From NCBI GenBank assembly GCA_029204045.2, contig CM055068.1, forward strand, positions 33,921,028 through 33,985,027: a stretch of DNA of 64,000 nucleotides, in the 5' to 3' direction. A program made the translations under genes and the position numbers. The notes under the pieces were generated by a model. That model saw nothing but the letters and a program-made list of their open reading frames with translations, had not been told where the DNA came from and did not search any database. Within the stretch, counting starts at the first letter, position 1. The number at the start of each line of letters is the position of its first letter. Source of the DNA: Tillandsia leiboldiana. Lineage: Eukaryota > Streptophyta > Magnoliopsida > Poales > Bromeliaceae. Shown in pieces: positions 23,596 through 35,246 of the stretch.

Positions 23596-26500
23596 TGTCA
23601 CGCCCCAGGGTCGAAACTGCGACCCGGGCCCGCCAACAGATCCGCCACCTATGCATACCTGCATAGGCGAAGCGTCCTACTTGCAAGAAAAGTACTATAA
23701 CTAAACAGATATCAGAGCTATAAATAAAAATCTGCTGTAACTAAAATCAATCACTGTACAACTGGAAATAAACAACACTGTCTGCCTCCCAAAATAATAA
23801 TAATACAATCCTCGAGTACAAGCTCTAAACCCAACCGGGAGGTAACTCCAATATATATATACAACAGTGTACAGTCTCTCAATACAAAATATCCTCACTA
23901 CAAGTCTCTCAAAAGAGGAAAAGAAACCGCTAATCTACTGATGATCTCCTCAGAAGGGTACCGCTACTCTCCAACGCCGGGTAGGGATCTAGCTCGCGAC
24001 TCCCTCGCCACGATCAACAACCGCAGAGTCGGCAACACCTGCTAAGACTCTGCAAAACAAAGAAGAGGAGAGAAAAAGGGGGGAAAACCCCCAAAGGGTG
24101 TGAGAACTACTCCAAAAAGGGAGTTCTCAGTGGGTACCACCGCCAGACCCGACGGTCTGCCCACCAAGTCCTCAAGAGACAAAAACTAACCCAAGTCATA
24201 GACTGAAATGAGTACGCTGGAAACTCTCAACAGCTATCCTGCCCCTAACTAAAGGCTAAAAGGGGGAGAACCAAACAGTGGTATGCAACCACTAGCACAT
24301 GAAGTGCACCACCGACCCAATCGAACTGACTGCAACATCTGGTCCAGTCAAACCTGCGCCCACCTACAACCACCTCCCGCTGACGGGCAGGAATTACGTA
24401 GGGCGTCCAAACGGACAAGCTCGCTATCGAGGAGAGAAACATGCAGGCTATGGTCAAAATCCGCTCTCTCTCTCAGAACGGATAGAATCAAGATGCTCAA
24501 CCTCTCACACAGCGGTCAAAGTACTCGCAACAACACGGGACCACCGTCAACCAGACGGCTCTCGACAATACTAGCACTGATCTAAACTCAACTACCAGTC
24601 TGCACTCGGCCCCCAGGCACGAGTGTAACAATAAAAGTATCTGACCGAAATAAACCCAATCAAATGAACCGGTATGACACCCGGTACTGCCTGCTCTGCT
24701 GTCGAACTCAGTAACTGATCGGCACACGGCTCGATCTCAAGATAGGTAACGGACCGGCACACGGCTCGGTCAAAAATATAAGTAACAGACCGGCACACGG
24801 CTCGGTCAAGCCTACCTCCGGAGTGGCACTCGAGGGGAGCGACCCACACGAGTAAAGTACATCTCAGTAACAAGTATCTCTGTCAAGTGTCTCAATGTAG
24901 CAGGACTAGATCACGACTCTGATCAAAGTGGGAAAGCTCAACCACTAAGGAAAGACCCGACCTCAATCGGATGCACTAAACGATAAGTGGGAAACTCCAT
25001 CCACTAAAGAAACTGATACCCAATCAGGTGCATAGAGAAACACCCGGTCAACCGCCCAATATCCGCGGTTGCCGCAAAGCCCCACAACTAAACCAACCTG
25101 CCCAGACACGATGTCCCGACTACACTACCCAGACCCCCTGCTCGAACCCGAGCAACACTGACCACCTGACTAACAAGAAGGAGAAAGGAAAAGCATGGTT
25201 TCTCCTAAGTCAAGTTCCAATAAGTAGTGCAGCAGTAAAAGATGGCCTAACTACATGACCATACAAGCATGCAAATGTCCTCAAGGAAATAAAGGGGGTA
25301 AAGCATAATAATAGTTCCTCTAGGAATAAACAACATGCCGGAATCTCAAAACTAAAACTGTCCACAACTCAGGGTTCATTAATAGAATGATCATAATAAC
25401 TCCTCGGAGTACAAATCCGCACATAGCTACGAAATCCTGTCCCAAATCATAATCCAACCACAAGAAAGGCTATGTGCTAACATGGCATGTTATATAATTT
25501 CATAGGGTAACATTATCCTAGGTAAGCTTACACTAGTCATCACACAGATGTCCAAGTCATGCAAGTCCTCAGTATACTTCATAAATACTATTCTTGCAAT
25601 CACTTATACCAATATCAATAACAAGCTTACCTACTTAGCAATATAAACTATGTACCCTACACATGCATGCATCAGTCATAGAGGGGTGACATCCCCACAA
25701 GTGGACTTATACTTGCCACAACATAAACATTGCCTTAAACAATTACTAATAATAAGCTCACCCACTTGAAGCGCTTAACCCAAGGCAAACCTGAAGTCGG
25801 TGAAGTGGGTAGACGCCCGCGGTCCAAAACCTGCCAACAAAACACCCTCGGTACAAGTCGCGCAAGCCTTGGCTCCAAACAGCTGAAAACACCCCTGAGT
25901 ACAACAATAAGGCTTAACATTACACTTTTATTCCAAAATCAACCAAACATACACAATCTGAAAATCAGTCCCAAAGCCGCGCATATTTCACCTGCTGCAA
26001 GTGCCCAGAAAAATCCAATAAAAATACCACAGTAATCCTCGCGTCGATACCCTCGAAACGAGTACCTGCACGTCCAATTCCGAGCTTCCTACACTGAGAA
26101 ACAATTCCGACAAGGGAACCACCCCGAATCAAACTACACTCAAAAACTGTAGCAACAATTACTGTTCACAGATAATCTTCACCTTCGAGAAATATTCAGA
26201 AAATTCCAAGAAAATTTGGGCATATTCCTCGTGATGTGTAGATGCAAATCGCCTCTTGAATCGCCCCAATCCGATGCCTGTGCGCGAAGATATCGCCAAA
26301 ACACCGCGCCGCTGTCCCAGAACTCCGCCCAGAAAAAGGGGTTACAAGATGATCCGAAAGACCCATGAAAAGCTCGGAATGGGAAAAACCAGTAAACATG
26401 GGAAACATAGCCCTACCTGTCGTGAAGCCAACGGCGCAAGAATCACTGAAAAAGGTGCTCGGGGTAAGCCGGGGGAGTCCTCGCACCAAAACGCGACGAA

Positions 26501-26687
26501 GAAGACCACAAACGAACGAGCGTCGCGCCGCGCCGTAAAAATAGAAACCTCGATAAGCGTGCCACCAAAAATCCCAAAACTTTGCAGAAAGATGCAGCCA
26601 AACACGAGGATCAACTTTGCTGAAGACACTCCGGCGAGAGGAGGCTTGGAAATGGCGGAAAAAGGAGAAGAAGAAGGCTCGGATCGC

Positions 26688-26697
26688 CTTTTATAGG
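26688..26697 (-). promoter_or_regulatory. TATA box of the C LTR (left copy)
   Basis: CTATAAAAGG on the minus strand, about 205 bp downstream of the last G-box. The right LTR has the same box at 34213-34222. Confidence 0.7.
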
Positions 26698-26901
26698 CTG
26701 CAGAAACAAATGACGAAATACCGGATAAGTCCCGATTTCGGGCGCTGGGAATTTTCGGGCGCGCACTGTAGCAGCCCGAAATCCCTGCGCCCGAACACTG
26801 TAGCCGCCCGAATCCCTCCTGGGCCGCCACGTCGCCCGCCAAACAGCGGACAGCAACCCCAGCCGCTCCCCGCGCGACACGTCGCGCCCCCCAGACGCCG
26901 A

Positions 26902-27171
26902 CACGTGTCCTCCCCAAGCGCGGGAATCCGCCCGACCGCGCCCACGTGCGCCTGACGCCGCCGCCTGCCACCCTGCCGCGCACAGTAGACCCACCAATCG
27001 GAGAACGCCACGTGTCATGCCACTGCCTAGTGAACCCGGTGCACGAAATCGTGTGGACCGAACCAATGCAAACCTGCCACGTGTCACACCCGGTGCACCG
27101 TAAACCACAAGCCATCCCGAAAACTGCGTAGACCAACCGCCGTGAACCCACCTCTAGGATGATGCCACGTG
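26902..27171 (-). promoter_or_regulatory. G-box array in the U3 of C (left copy)
   Basis: Five CACGTG cores in 270 bp (26902, 26943, 27009, 27078, 27166), three of them in the context GCCACGTGTCA. They are separated by related spacers with GGTGCACCG and GTAGACC words. CCACGTGTC is a classic binding site for plant bZIP (ABF/ABI5, GBF) and some bHLH factors. Confidence 0.75.
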
Positions 27172-27719
27172 TCAACCCCGGTCCACCGTGCGCCCCGCAC
27201 TCCCCCGTAGACCGCGCCCCGCGGACCGGCCCACTCCCGAGCCGCCACGCGTCCAGCCCCCGGCGCACGCCTGCCGCGTGGACCGGGCGGCCCGCGCCTC
27301 CGTCCGCCGCGCCACCTGCGGCCGCTCCGCCGCTGCCGCCGCCGCCGGAAACACTGTTCCGGCGTGAACAGTGTCCAGAGCCCAAAAATAACAAGTGGGT
27401 AGTCCGTTTTAACCGTTTTCGCGCGCTGAATCCGAATTTGATGTCCATTTCGCCAAATTCCAACTCCAAAATTTGCCGAAGGCATCCGGAAAGGTAATCC
27501 TTGGTCCAAACTTCGCACTGAGTCCAATTTAAATATCCTTGGCGCGCGAAACCACTTTTGGAGCTCCGACGGAGTCCAATGATCACCCACGTGATCCAAA
27601 AACACACTGAGCCCAACACTAATGTCCAAATGGGGCACAAATCTCACCAACACGCCACATAGGCCTCCGGGAGCTGTAGATGATCCAGTAATCTCATCGT
27701 GGGGATCCAGGTCCTCACA

Positions 27720-27731
27720 TCCTCCCCCACT
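27720..27731 (-). other. Polypurine tract of C
   Basis: On the minus strand AGTGGGGGAGGA abuts the 3' LTR start TGTGAGG, preceded by TTTCGAGGACGAAACTTTTC, the usual 3' end of gypsy elements. Confidence 0.85.
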
Positions 27732-30700
27732 AAGAAAAGTTTCGTCCTCGAAACTAGCTCAAATCCCCCAAGGGTCCCACATACCACGGGTAGGTATTCA
27801 TCAATAAAGCCTCCAGCTCCCGAAACATCACTCACTCCCCGTGATTACTTCCCAACAACAACAACAACAAGTACGGCATGGCCCGACATGCGATTTTCTC
27901 ATCTCACGAGCCAGAAATCGCAACGGGCGTCCTTCGTACTCCAACAATCACAGATCTCACAAGGGGCAAGTCGATCACGGGCGAGGGATCCAAAAGCAAC
28001 ACACTCCAGAGCTGAGACATGAAACAACACAGAGGCCCCATCAAGAGCCGGGGGAAACAGAATAATCAACAACGCAACACGCCCCAAACCACCTCCTGGT
28101 GTCTACTCAACCAGGATCACCCGAAGTATACCCACAAATTCATCCTATGAGGAAAAAGATCCAATAAGCTGGGGTCTTCACTCGGTTACTTCCGATCCAA
28201 GATCACCCGAGTGGCCTACTCGACCACGAGCTACCCTCAAAAGGGATCCTCAAGAGGCACGATCTCAAGCCACGGTTGGACACTCAACAAGACAACATAA
28301 CTCCAACAGACCCCCGGGTCGAAAAGATGTCCTGACGGGGACCAAACCGTCAGTGAACGGGAGGGAAAACTGGCTCGAAAGGCGATCATAATGCGGAGGC
28401 TCAAACTCGCGGTCAAAAATCCCAAATCAGCAACAACAATCCGCGAAAATCCCACTCAAGATGCTGAGTAATCAAAACTGATAGCCAAGCAGGCATGGCC
28501 TACGCCCAGGTATAACAATCCAAGCTGGGAATAAAGGACGTACTGAAGGCTCAACCGTGGAATCTAAGCTGCCTGCAAAACAGCGGTTCATCCTGCCACA
28601 ACACTCATAGGGTTGGACTCATGAAGCGTGGACCGAAGATCCACCCACGGTAACTCTACCGCCACAAAGGGGAGGCATCACTAACTCATACAATTCCATC
28701 TCCCAACACAGGAAACACTAGCATTGGCGCTAATATCAGACACATTATCCATTGGCCATGCTCTCTCGGCACCGCCAAGTCTAGAAGCTCCTCACCTCAA
28801 AAACGAAAGTTGGTCTCAGTCAACTTGAATAACATCCATTAGGTCGGGTTCCACCCGCCGCCCCTACGGCTCGAACAAAGCGACCCAAGAAGGTGTGCTT
28901 CTGCAGCTACAACTTGTACTTCAATAACTTGGCATACCGCTTCATCCCCACGGGCATGATAGCACATCCACAAAGCGCTCCTCGTACTCCAAGTCACTCT
29001 GGGAGCAAATCAAAATATCACCGGGAAAATACCACTCCCAGTCCGTCCAAGTACAACCGGGACCTACTATTCCTCAGATCTTGAAATCCACAGGGCAATC
29101 GTCATTCCATTGGCCTCACTAACAACTCATAATGCCCCCACCGCGTCCAAAACGCCACCTAGGCGAAGTCCTCAACTGTCTAACACCAAGTGGGTACTCG
29201 CATCATACACCAACTGCCGGAGTATAATTCCATCATAATGTCCTGGATACCACAAAAGGACCCTCACATCCGTGTATCAACGATGTGGCATCACCACCGT
29301 ATACCAACGGCGTGGCACTAGGTCAAACAGACCCCTCGATCCATCGGACCCTGCAACAGTGCCAAGTCTCTCTCTCAGCTCTACCGGCGATATCCAATGA
29401 GGTGCCGTCCCGGGTGGCGCGGTTCCTCGAACCACGTCAAACGCAATCTCTATCTCCCTAACCGGCGGCATTACCAACAACTAAGGTGAAATCACACACG
29501 GGATCTCGCAGGCAACAGAGATATCTCTGCGTCCCGGTGCCGCCGTAAGCACCTCTCACCCTGTCGCTAAAACCTGAGTGTTCTAACAACCTCAACGAGT
29601 AAGCCTCCATTGCCTGTCTTGCCGAAGATCAAGTCCTCTCTTGCCGCAGTCGAACATCCTGTGGCATAGTGCCCAACAACTCAAGCATAAGGTCAAAACA
29701 CCTAAGTGCTATAATTTCCAATAATTCTGCCGGCATCTCGCGGTCTCGGCCGCACTGGACATGATCCAAAAGCCTCCTCCACGTGCACAACAACAACAGG
29801 AACCTGTACCTCTAGTGCACGTGGTAACAAATCTACCTCTAACCCATGTAAGAGTGGAACATGCTCTAACTCCGACTACCGTGGTGAAATCCCGCCTGCG
29901 ACACTCAATCCACTACCGTGGCGCCCTCCAACCGGGCGGCACAGATTCATCCGCTCAAAGCAAGTGGTTGTCGCTCAATCTGCCTGAAAATCAGGGCTAT
30001 CACTAGGAAGCACGACCTCTGTCTCTGACCACAATGAGGCGACGAATAAGGTCCTCCGCAGATAACAAATCCACGCTATCGCTGCGCCACTCTGATAAAA
30101 TACTGATGTCGCCTTCGGGGTCCACTCGACCTCTGACATCTCGGGAATTCGTCATCCAAGAAAGAAAATTAGTCATGCCCCTGCCGGCCGATCTGTCCTC
30201 CATCATCCGGCGCCAAACGCCAAAATCCAGAACTCACCTCTGGCGGCAGATCCCTATCCAAAGGAACTGCAATGCCGCGCTCCATACACTGTGCCTGCTC
30301 CATCGAGGCGTCTAAATCTACAATGGAGGGACTGAATAACAGAAAGGTGCCCTGGCGCAATCCACTCCCAATCTCATATATCCTATGCGCCTCGTCCCTC
30401 GAATCTGGAGCGCGCGGTTCAACAACTGCATACACTCACAAGCACAGGGAGGCTCTCAATTAATCACTCCATCACCACCAGCCGCGACTCTGCCTCCAAG
30501 GCTCTAAACTCAATCTTACGAGTCGGGGTGGTTCATCTGCCAAATATGGCTCAGTAGGTCGATCATGTCCCACAGCTCACCAGCTGTCAACCATCCACCC
30601 TGCCTCGGTGCCTCGACACTAAACATTGGCACAGAGGGGGCTACTCAGTGCTCCGACAACTGTGTCACCAAGACCAGCTGCTCCCACAGCCGCTGATAAG

Positions 30701-31102
30701 CCTCTGACAATCCTGTCATCTGGGTCCGGGGTTCTCTGACCTCAATCCAGGTATCCGGCCCAAAACCAACTGCTCAAGCTCAACTGCCATGACAGGATGC
30801 ACACGGGTCAAAACCCAACGTCGGGGAGACACCGCTCGCCACGACGAAACAACAAAACAGCACACAACAACACTCGACCCAATCCGGCGAAAGTCTAAAG
30901 CATGTCACCCGTTCCACCGCATTATGTTGTCTGCAGCCAACATAATTACTTAGGAGAATAAACATGCCAATCACTCCTCCCGTCCCTTGGGAGAGGTATA
31001 AAACTCAATCAGGACTCTCGCAAAATCACGACTCTCACGAAGTCAGTCAAGGGTCAAACCAAAAGCCTAGGGTTTCTAAGTCCACCATGACCTACAACCT
31101 AG
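27732..31102 (-). pseudogene. Decayed gag-pol of element C
   Basis: Short homologous islands remain on the minus strand, in the order expected for a gypsy gag-pol. 30435-30169 is gag-like (HRIYEIGSGLRQGTF... and CMERGIA). 29460-29370 is the start of reverse transcriptase (PPVREIEIAFDVVRGTAP, with SPVELRE). Near 29020-28965 is the catalytic motif region, where the usual IDDILI reads GDILI, so a catalytic aspartate is lost. Stops and frameshifts break every island, and 28900-27732 shows no clear integrase. The stretch is non-functional. Confidence 0.8.
30921..30946 (-). promoter_or_regulatory. Leader hairpin with palindromic loop (C)
   Basis: A perfect 9-bp stem (ATTATGTTG / CAACATAAT) closes an 8-nt loop GCTGCAGA containing CTGCAG. 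It lies about 160 nt downstream of the primer site. The 26 nt are identical to 38415-38440 in A4. This is the architecture of a kissing-loop dimerisation or packaging element. Confidence 0.6.
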
Positions 31103-31114
31103 GCTCTGATACCA
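31103..31114 (-). other. Primer-binding site of C (initiator tRNA-Met)
   Basis: TGGTATCAGAGC on the minus strand, 8 nt from the end of the 5' LTR at 31123. It is complementary to the 3' end of plant initiator tRNA-Met, the usual primer of plant gypsy and copia elements. Confidence 0.92.
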
Positions 31115-31122
31115 CTCTAATC

Positions 31123-34100
31123 TGTCACGCCCCAGGGTCGAAACTACGACCCGGGCCCGCCAACAGATCCGCCACCTATGCATACCTGCATAGGCGAAGC
31201 GTCCTACCTGCAAGAAAAGTACTATAACTAAACAGATATCAGAGCTATAAATAAAAATCTGCTGTAACTAAAATCAATCACTGTACAACTGGAAATAAAC
31301 AACACTGTCTGCCTCCCAAAATAATAATAATACAATCCTCGAGTACAAGCTCTAAACCCAACCGGGAGGTAACTCCAATATATATATACAACAGTGTACA
31401 GTCTCTCAATACAAAATATCCTCACTACAAGTCTCTCAAAAGAGGAAAAGAAACCGCTAATCTACTGATGATCTCCTCAGAAGGGTACCGCTACTCTCCA
31501 ACGCCGGGTAGGGATCTAGCTCGCGACTCCCTCGCCACGATCAACAACCGCAGAGTCGGCAACACCTGCTAAGACTCTGCAAAACAAAGAAGAGGAGAGA
31601 AAAGGGGGGAAAACCCCCAAAGGGTGTGAGAACTACTCCAAAAAGGGAGTTCTCAGTGGGTACCACCGCCAGACCCGACGGTCTGCCCACCAAGTCCTCA
31701 AGAGACAAAAACTAACCCAAGTCATAGACTGAAATGAGTACGCTGGAAACTCTCAACAGCTATCCTGCCCCTAACTAAAAGCTAAAAGGGGGAGAACCAA
31801 ACAGTGGTATGCAACCACTAGCACATGAAGTGCACCACCGACCCAATCGAACTGACTGCAACATCTGGTCCAGTCAAACCTGCGCCCACCTACAACCACC
31901 TCCCGCTGACGGGCAGGAATTACGTAGGGCGTCCAAACGGACAAGCTTGCTATCGAGGAGAGAAACATGCAGGCTATGGTCAAAATCCGCTCTCTCTCTC
32001 AGAACGGATAGAATCAAGATGCTCAACCTCTCACACAGCGGTCAAAGTACTCGCAACAACACGGGACCACCGTCAACCAGACGGCTCTCGACAATACTAG
32101 CACTGATCTAAACTCAACTACCAGTCTGCACTCGGCCCCCAGGCACGAGTGTAACAATAAAAGTATCTGACCGAAATAAACCCAATCAAATGAACCGGTA
32201 TGACACCCGGTACTGCCTGCTCTGCTGTCGAACTCAGTAACTGATCGGCACACGGCTCGATCTCAAGATAGGTAACGGACCGGCACACGGCTCGGTCAAA
32301 AATATAAGTAACAGACCGGCACACGGCTCGGTCAAGCCTACCTCCGGAGTGGCACTCGAGGGGAGCGACCCACACGAGTAAAGTACATCTCAGTAACAAG
32401 TATCTCTGTCAAGTGTCTCAATGTAGCAGGACTAGATCACGACTCTGATCAAAGTGGGAAAGCTCAACCACTAAGGAAAGACCCGACCTCAATCGGATGC
32501 ACTAAACGATAAGTGGGAAACTCCATCCACTAAAGAAACTGATACCCAATCAGGTGCATAGAGAAACACCCGGTCAACCGCCCAATATCCGCGGTTGCCG
32601 CAAAGCCCCACAACTAAACCAACCTGCCCAGACACGATGTCCCGACTACACTACCCAGACCCCCTGCTCGAACCCGAGCAACACTGACCACCTGACTAAC
32701 AAGAAGGAGAAAGGAAAAGCATGGTTTCTCCTAAGTCAAGTTCCAATAAGTAGTGCAGCAGTAAAAGATGGCCTAACTACATGACCATACAAGCATGCAA
32801 ATGTCCTCAAGGAAATAAAGGGGGTAAAGCATAATAATAGTTCCTCTAGGAATAAACAACATGCCGGAATCTCAAAACTAAAACTGTCCACAACTCAGGG
32901 TTCATTAATAGAATGATCATAATAACTCCTCGGAGTACAAATCCGCACATAGCTACGAAATCCTGTCCCAAATCATAATCCAACCACAAGAAAGGCTATG
33001 TGCTAACATGGCATGTTATATAATTTCATAGGGTAACATTATCCTAGGTAAGCTTACACTAGTCATCACACAGATGTCCAAGTCATGCAAGTCCTCAGTA
33101 TACTTCATAAATACTATTCTTGCAATCACTTATACCAATATCAATAACAAGCTTACCTACTTAGCAATATAAACTATGTACCCTACACATGCATGCATCA
33201 GTCATAGAGGGGTGACATCCCCACAAGTGGACTTATACTTGCCACAACATAAACATTGCCTTAAACAATTACTAATAATAAGCTCACCCACTTGAAGCGC
33301 TTAACCCAAGGCAAACCTGAAGTCGGTGAAGTGGGTAGACGCCCGCGGTCCAAAACCTGCCAACAAAACACCCTCGGTACAAGTCGCGCAAGCCTTGGCT
33401 CCAAACAGCTGAAAACACCCCTGAGTACAACAATAAGGCTTAACATTACACTTTTATTCCAAAATCAACCAAACATACACAATCTGAAAATCAGTCCCAA
33501 AGCCGCGCATATTTCACCTGCTGCAAGTGCCCAGAAAAATCCAATAAAAATACCACAGTAATCCTCGCGTCGATACCCTCGAAACGAGTACCTGCACGTC
33601 CAATTCCGAGCTTCCTACACTGAGAAACAATTCCGACAAGGGAACCACCCCGAATCAAACTACACTCAAAAACTGTAGCAACAATTACTGTTCACAGATA
33701 ATCTTCACCTTCGAGAAATATTCAGAAAATTCCAAGAAAATTTGGGCATATTCCTCGTGATGTGTAGATGCAAATCGCCTCTTGAATCGCCCCAATCCGA
33801 TGCCTGTGCGCGAAGATATCGCCAAAACACCGCGCCGCTGTCCCAGAACTCCGCCCAGAAAAAGGGGTTACAAGATGATCCGAAAGACCCATGAAAAGCT
33901 CGGAATGGGAAAAACCAGTAAACATGGGAAACATAGCCCTACCTGTCGTGAAGCCAACGGCGCAAGAATCACTGAAAAAGGTGCTCGGGGTAAGCCGGGG
34001 GAGTCCTCGCACCAAAACGCGACGAAGAAGACCACAAACGAACGAGCGTCGCGCCGCGCCGTAAAAATAGAAACCTCGATAAGCGTGCCACCAAAAATCC

Positions 34101-35246
34101 CAAAACTTTGCAGAAAGATGCAGCCAAACACGAGGATCAACTTTGCTGAAGACACTCCGGCGAGAGGAGGCTTGGAAATGGCGGAAAAAGGAGAAGAAGA
34201 AGGCTCGGATCGCCTTTTATAGGCTGCAGAAACAAATGACGAAATACCGGATAAGTCCCGATTTTCGGGCGCTGGGAATTTTCGGGCGCGCACTGTAGCA
34301 GCCCGAAATCCCTGCGCCCGAACACTGTAGCCGCCCGAATCCCTCCTGGGCCGCCACGTCGCCCGCCAAACAGCGGACAGCAACCCCAGCCGCTCCCCGC
34401 GCGACACGTCGCGCCCCCCAGACGCCGACACGTGTCCTCCCCAAGCGCGGGAATCCGCCCGACCGCGCCCACGTGCGCCTGACGCCGCCGCCTGCCACCC
34501 TGCCGCGCACAGTAGACCCACCAATCGGAGAACGCCACGTGTCATGCCACTGCCTAGTGAACCCGGTGCACGAAATCGTGTGGACCGAACCAATGCAAAC
34601 CTGCCACGTGTCACACCCGGTGCACCGTAAACCACAAGCCATCCCGAAAACTGCGTAGACCAACCGCCGTGAACCCACCTCTAGGATGATGCCACGTGTC
34701 AACCCCGGTCCACCGTGCGCCCCGCACTCCCCCGTAGACCGCGCCCCGCGGACCGGCCCACTCCCGAGCCGCCACGCGTCCAGCCCCCGGCGCACGCCTG
34801 CCGCGTGGACCGGGCGGCCCGCGCCTCCGTCCGCCGCGCCGCCTGCGGCCGCTCCGCCCCTGCCGCCGCCGCCGGAAACACTGTTCCGGCGTGAACAGTG
34901 TCCAGAGCCCAAAAATAACAAGTGGGTAGTCCGTTTTAACCGTTTTCGCGCGCTGAATCCGAATTTGATGTCCATTTCGCCAAATTCCAACTCCAAAATT
35001 TGCCGAAGGCATCCGGAAAGGTAATCCTTGGTCCAAACTTCGCACTGAGTCCAATTTAAATATCCTTGGCGCGCGAAACCACTTTTGGAGCTCCGACGGA
35101 GTCCAATGATCACCCACGTGATCCAAAAACACACTGAGCCCAACACTAATGTCCAAATGGGGCACAAATCTCACCAACACGCCACATAGGCCTCCGGGAG
35201 CTGTAGATGATCCAGTAATCTCGTCGTGGGGATCCAGGTCCTCACA
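31123..35246 (-). repeat. 5' LTR of C
   Basis: A 4,124-bp copy of 23596-27719, with CACGTG at 34429, 34470, 34536, 34605, 34693 and 35115 and a TATA box at 34213-34222. In element orientation it ends at 31123 with a CCCGGGTCG...CGACCCTGGG hairpin-type sequence before GGCGTGACA; the loop side of this copy has one change. Confidence 0.92.

Larger units (their letters stand above)
23596..27719 (-). repeat. 3' LTR of C
   Basis: In element orientation the U3 starts at 27719. It carries CACGTG hexamers at 27588, 27166, 27078, 27009, 26943 and 26902, then a TATA box at 26688-26697, then R/U5 down to 23596. It has no open frame with a recognisable product; the long minus-strand frames around 26340-27640 are a by-product of the GC-rich U3. 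Confidence 0.92.
23596..35246 (-). mobile_element. Young non-autonomous gypsy element 'C' (minus), TSD CGGGC
   Basis: The two LTRs, 23596-27719 and 31123-35246, are each exactly 4,124 bp. They run TGTGAGGACCTGGATC ... CCTGGGGCGTGACA in element orientation. CGGGC flanks both ends (23591-23595, 35247-35251). The LTRs differ at roughly nine positions by eye, so insertion was recent. The internal region (27720-31122, 3.4 kb) has a tRNA-iMet primer site and a polypurine tract but only decayed gag and RT relics. A young element with old internal decay implies that it moves with proteins supplied by a relative, as large retrotransposon derivatives do. Confidence 0.92.

Noticed and set aside
26342..27653. 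A 432-codon minus-strand open frame and its overlapping partners
   Set aside because: It lies across the G-box array, TATA box and U3 of LTR C. In the right LTR the same frame is split by a one-base indel, and no domain is visible.
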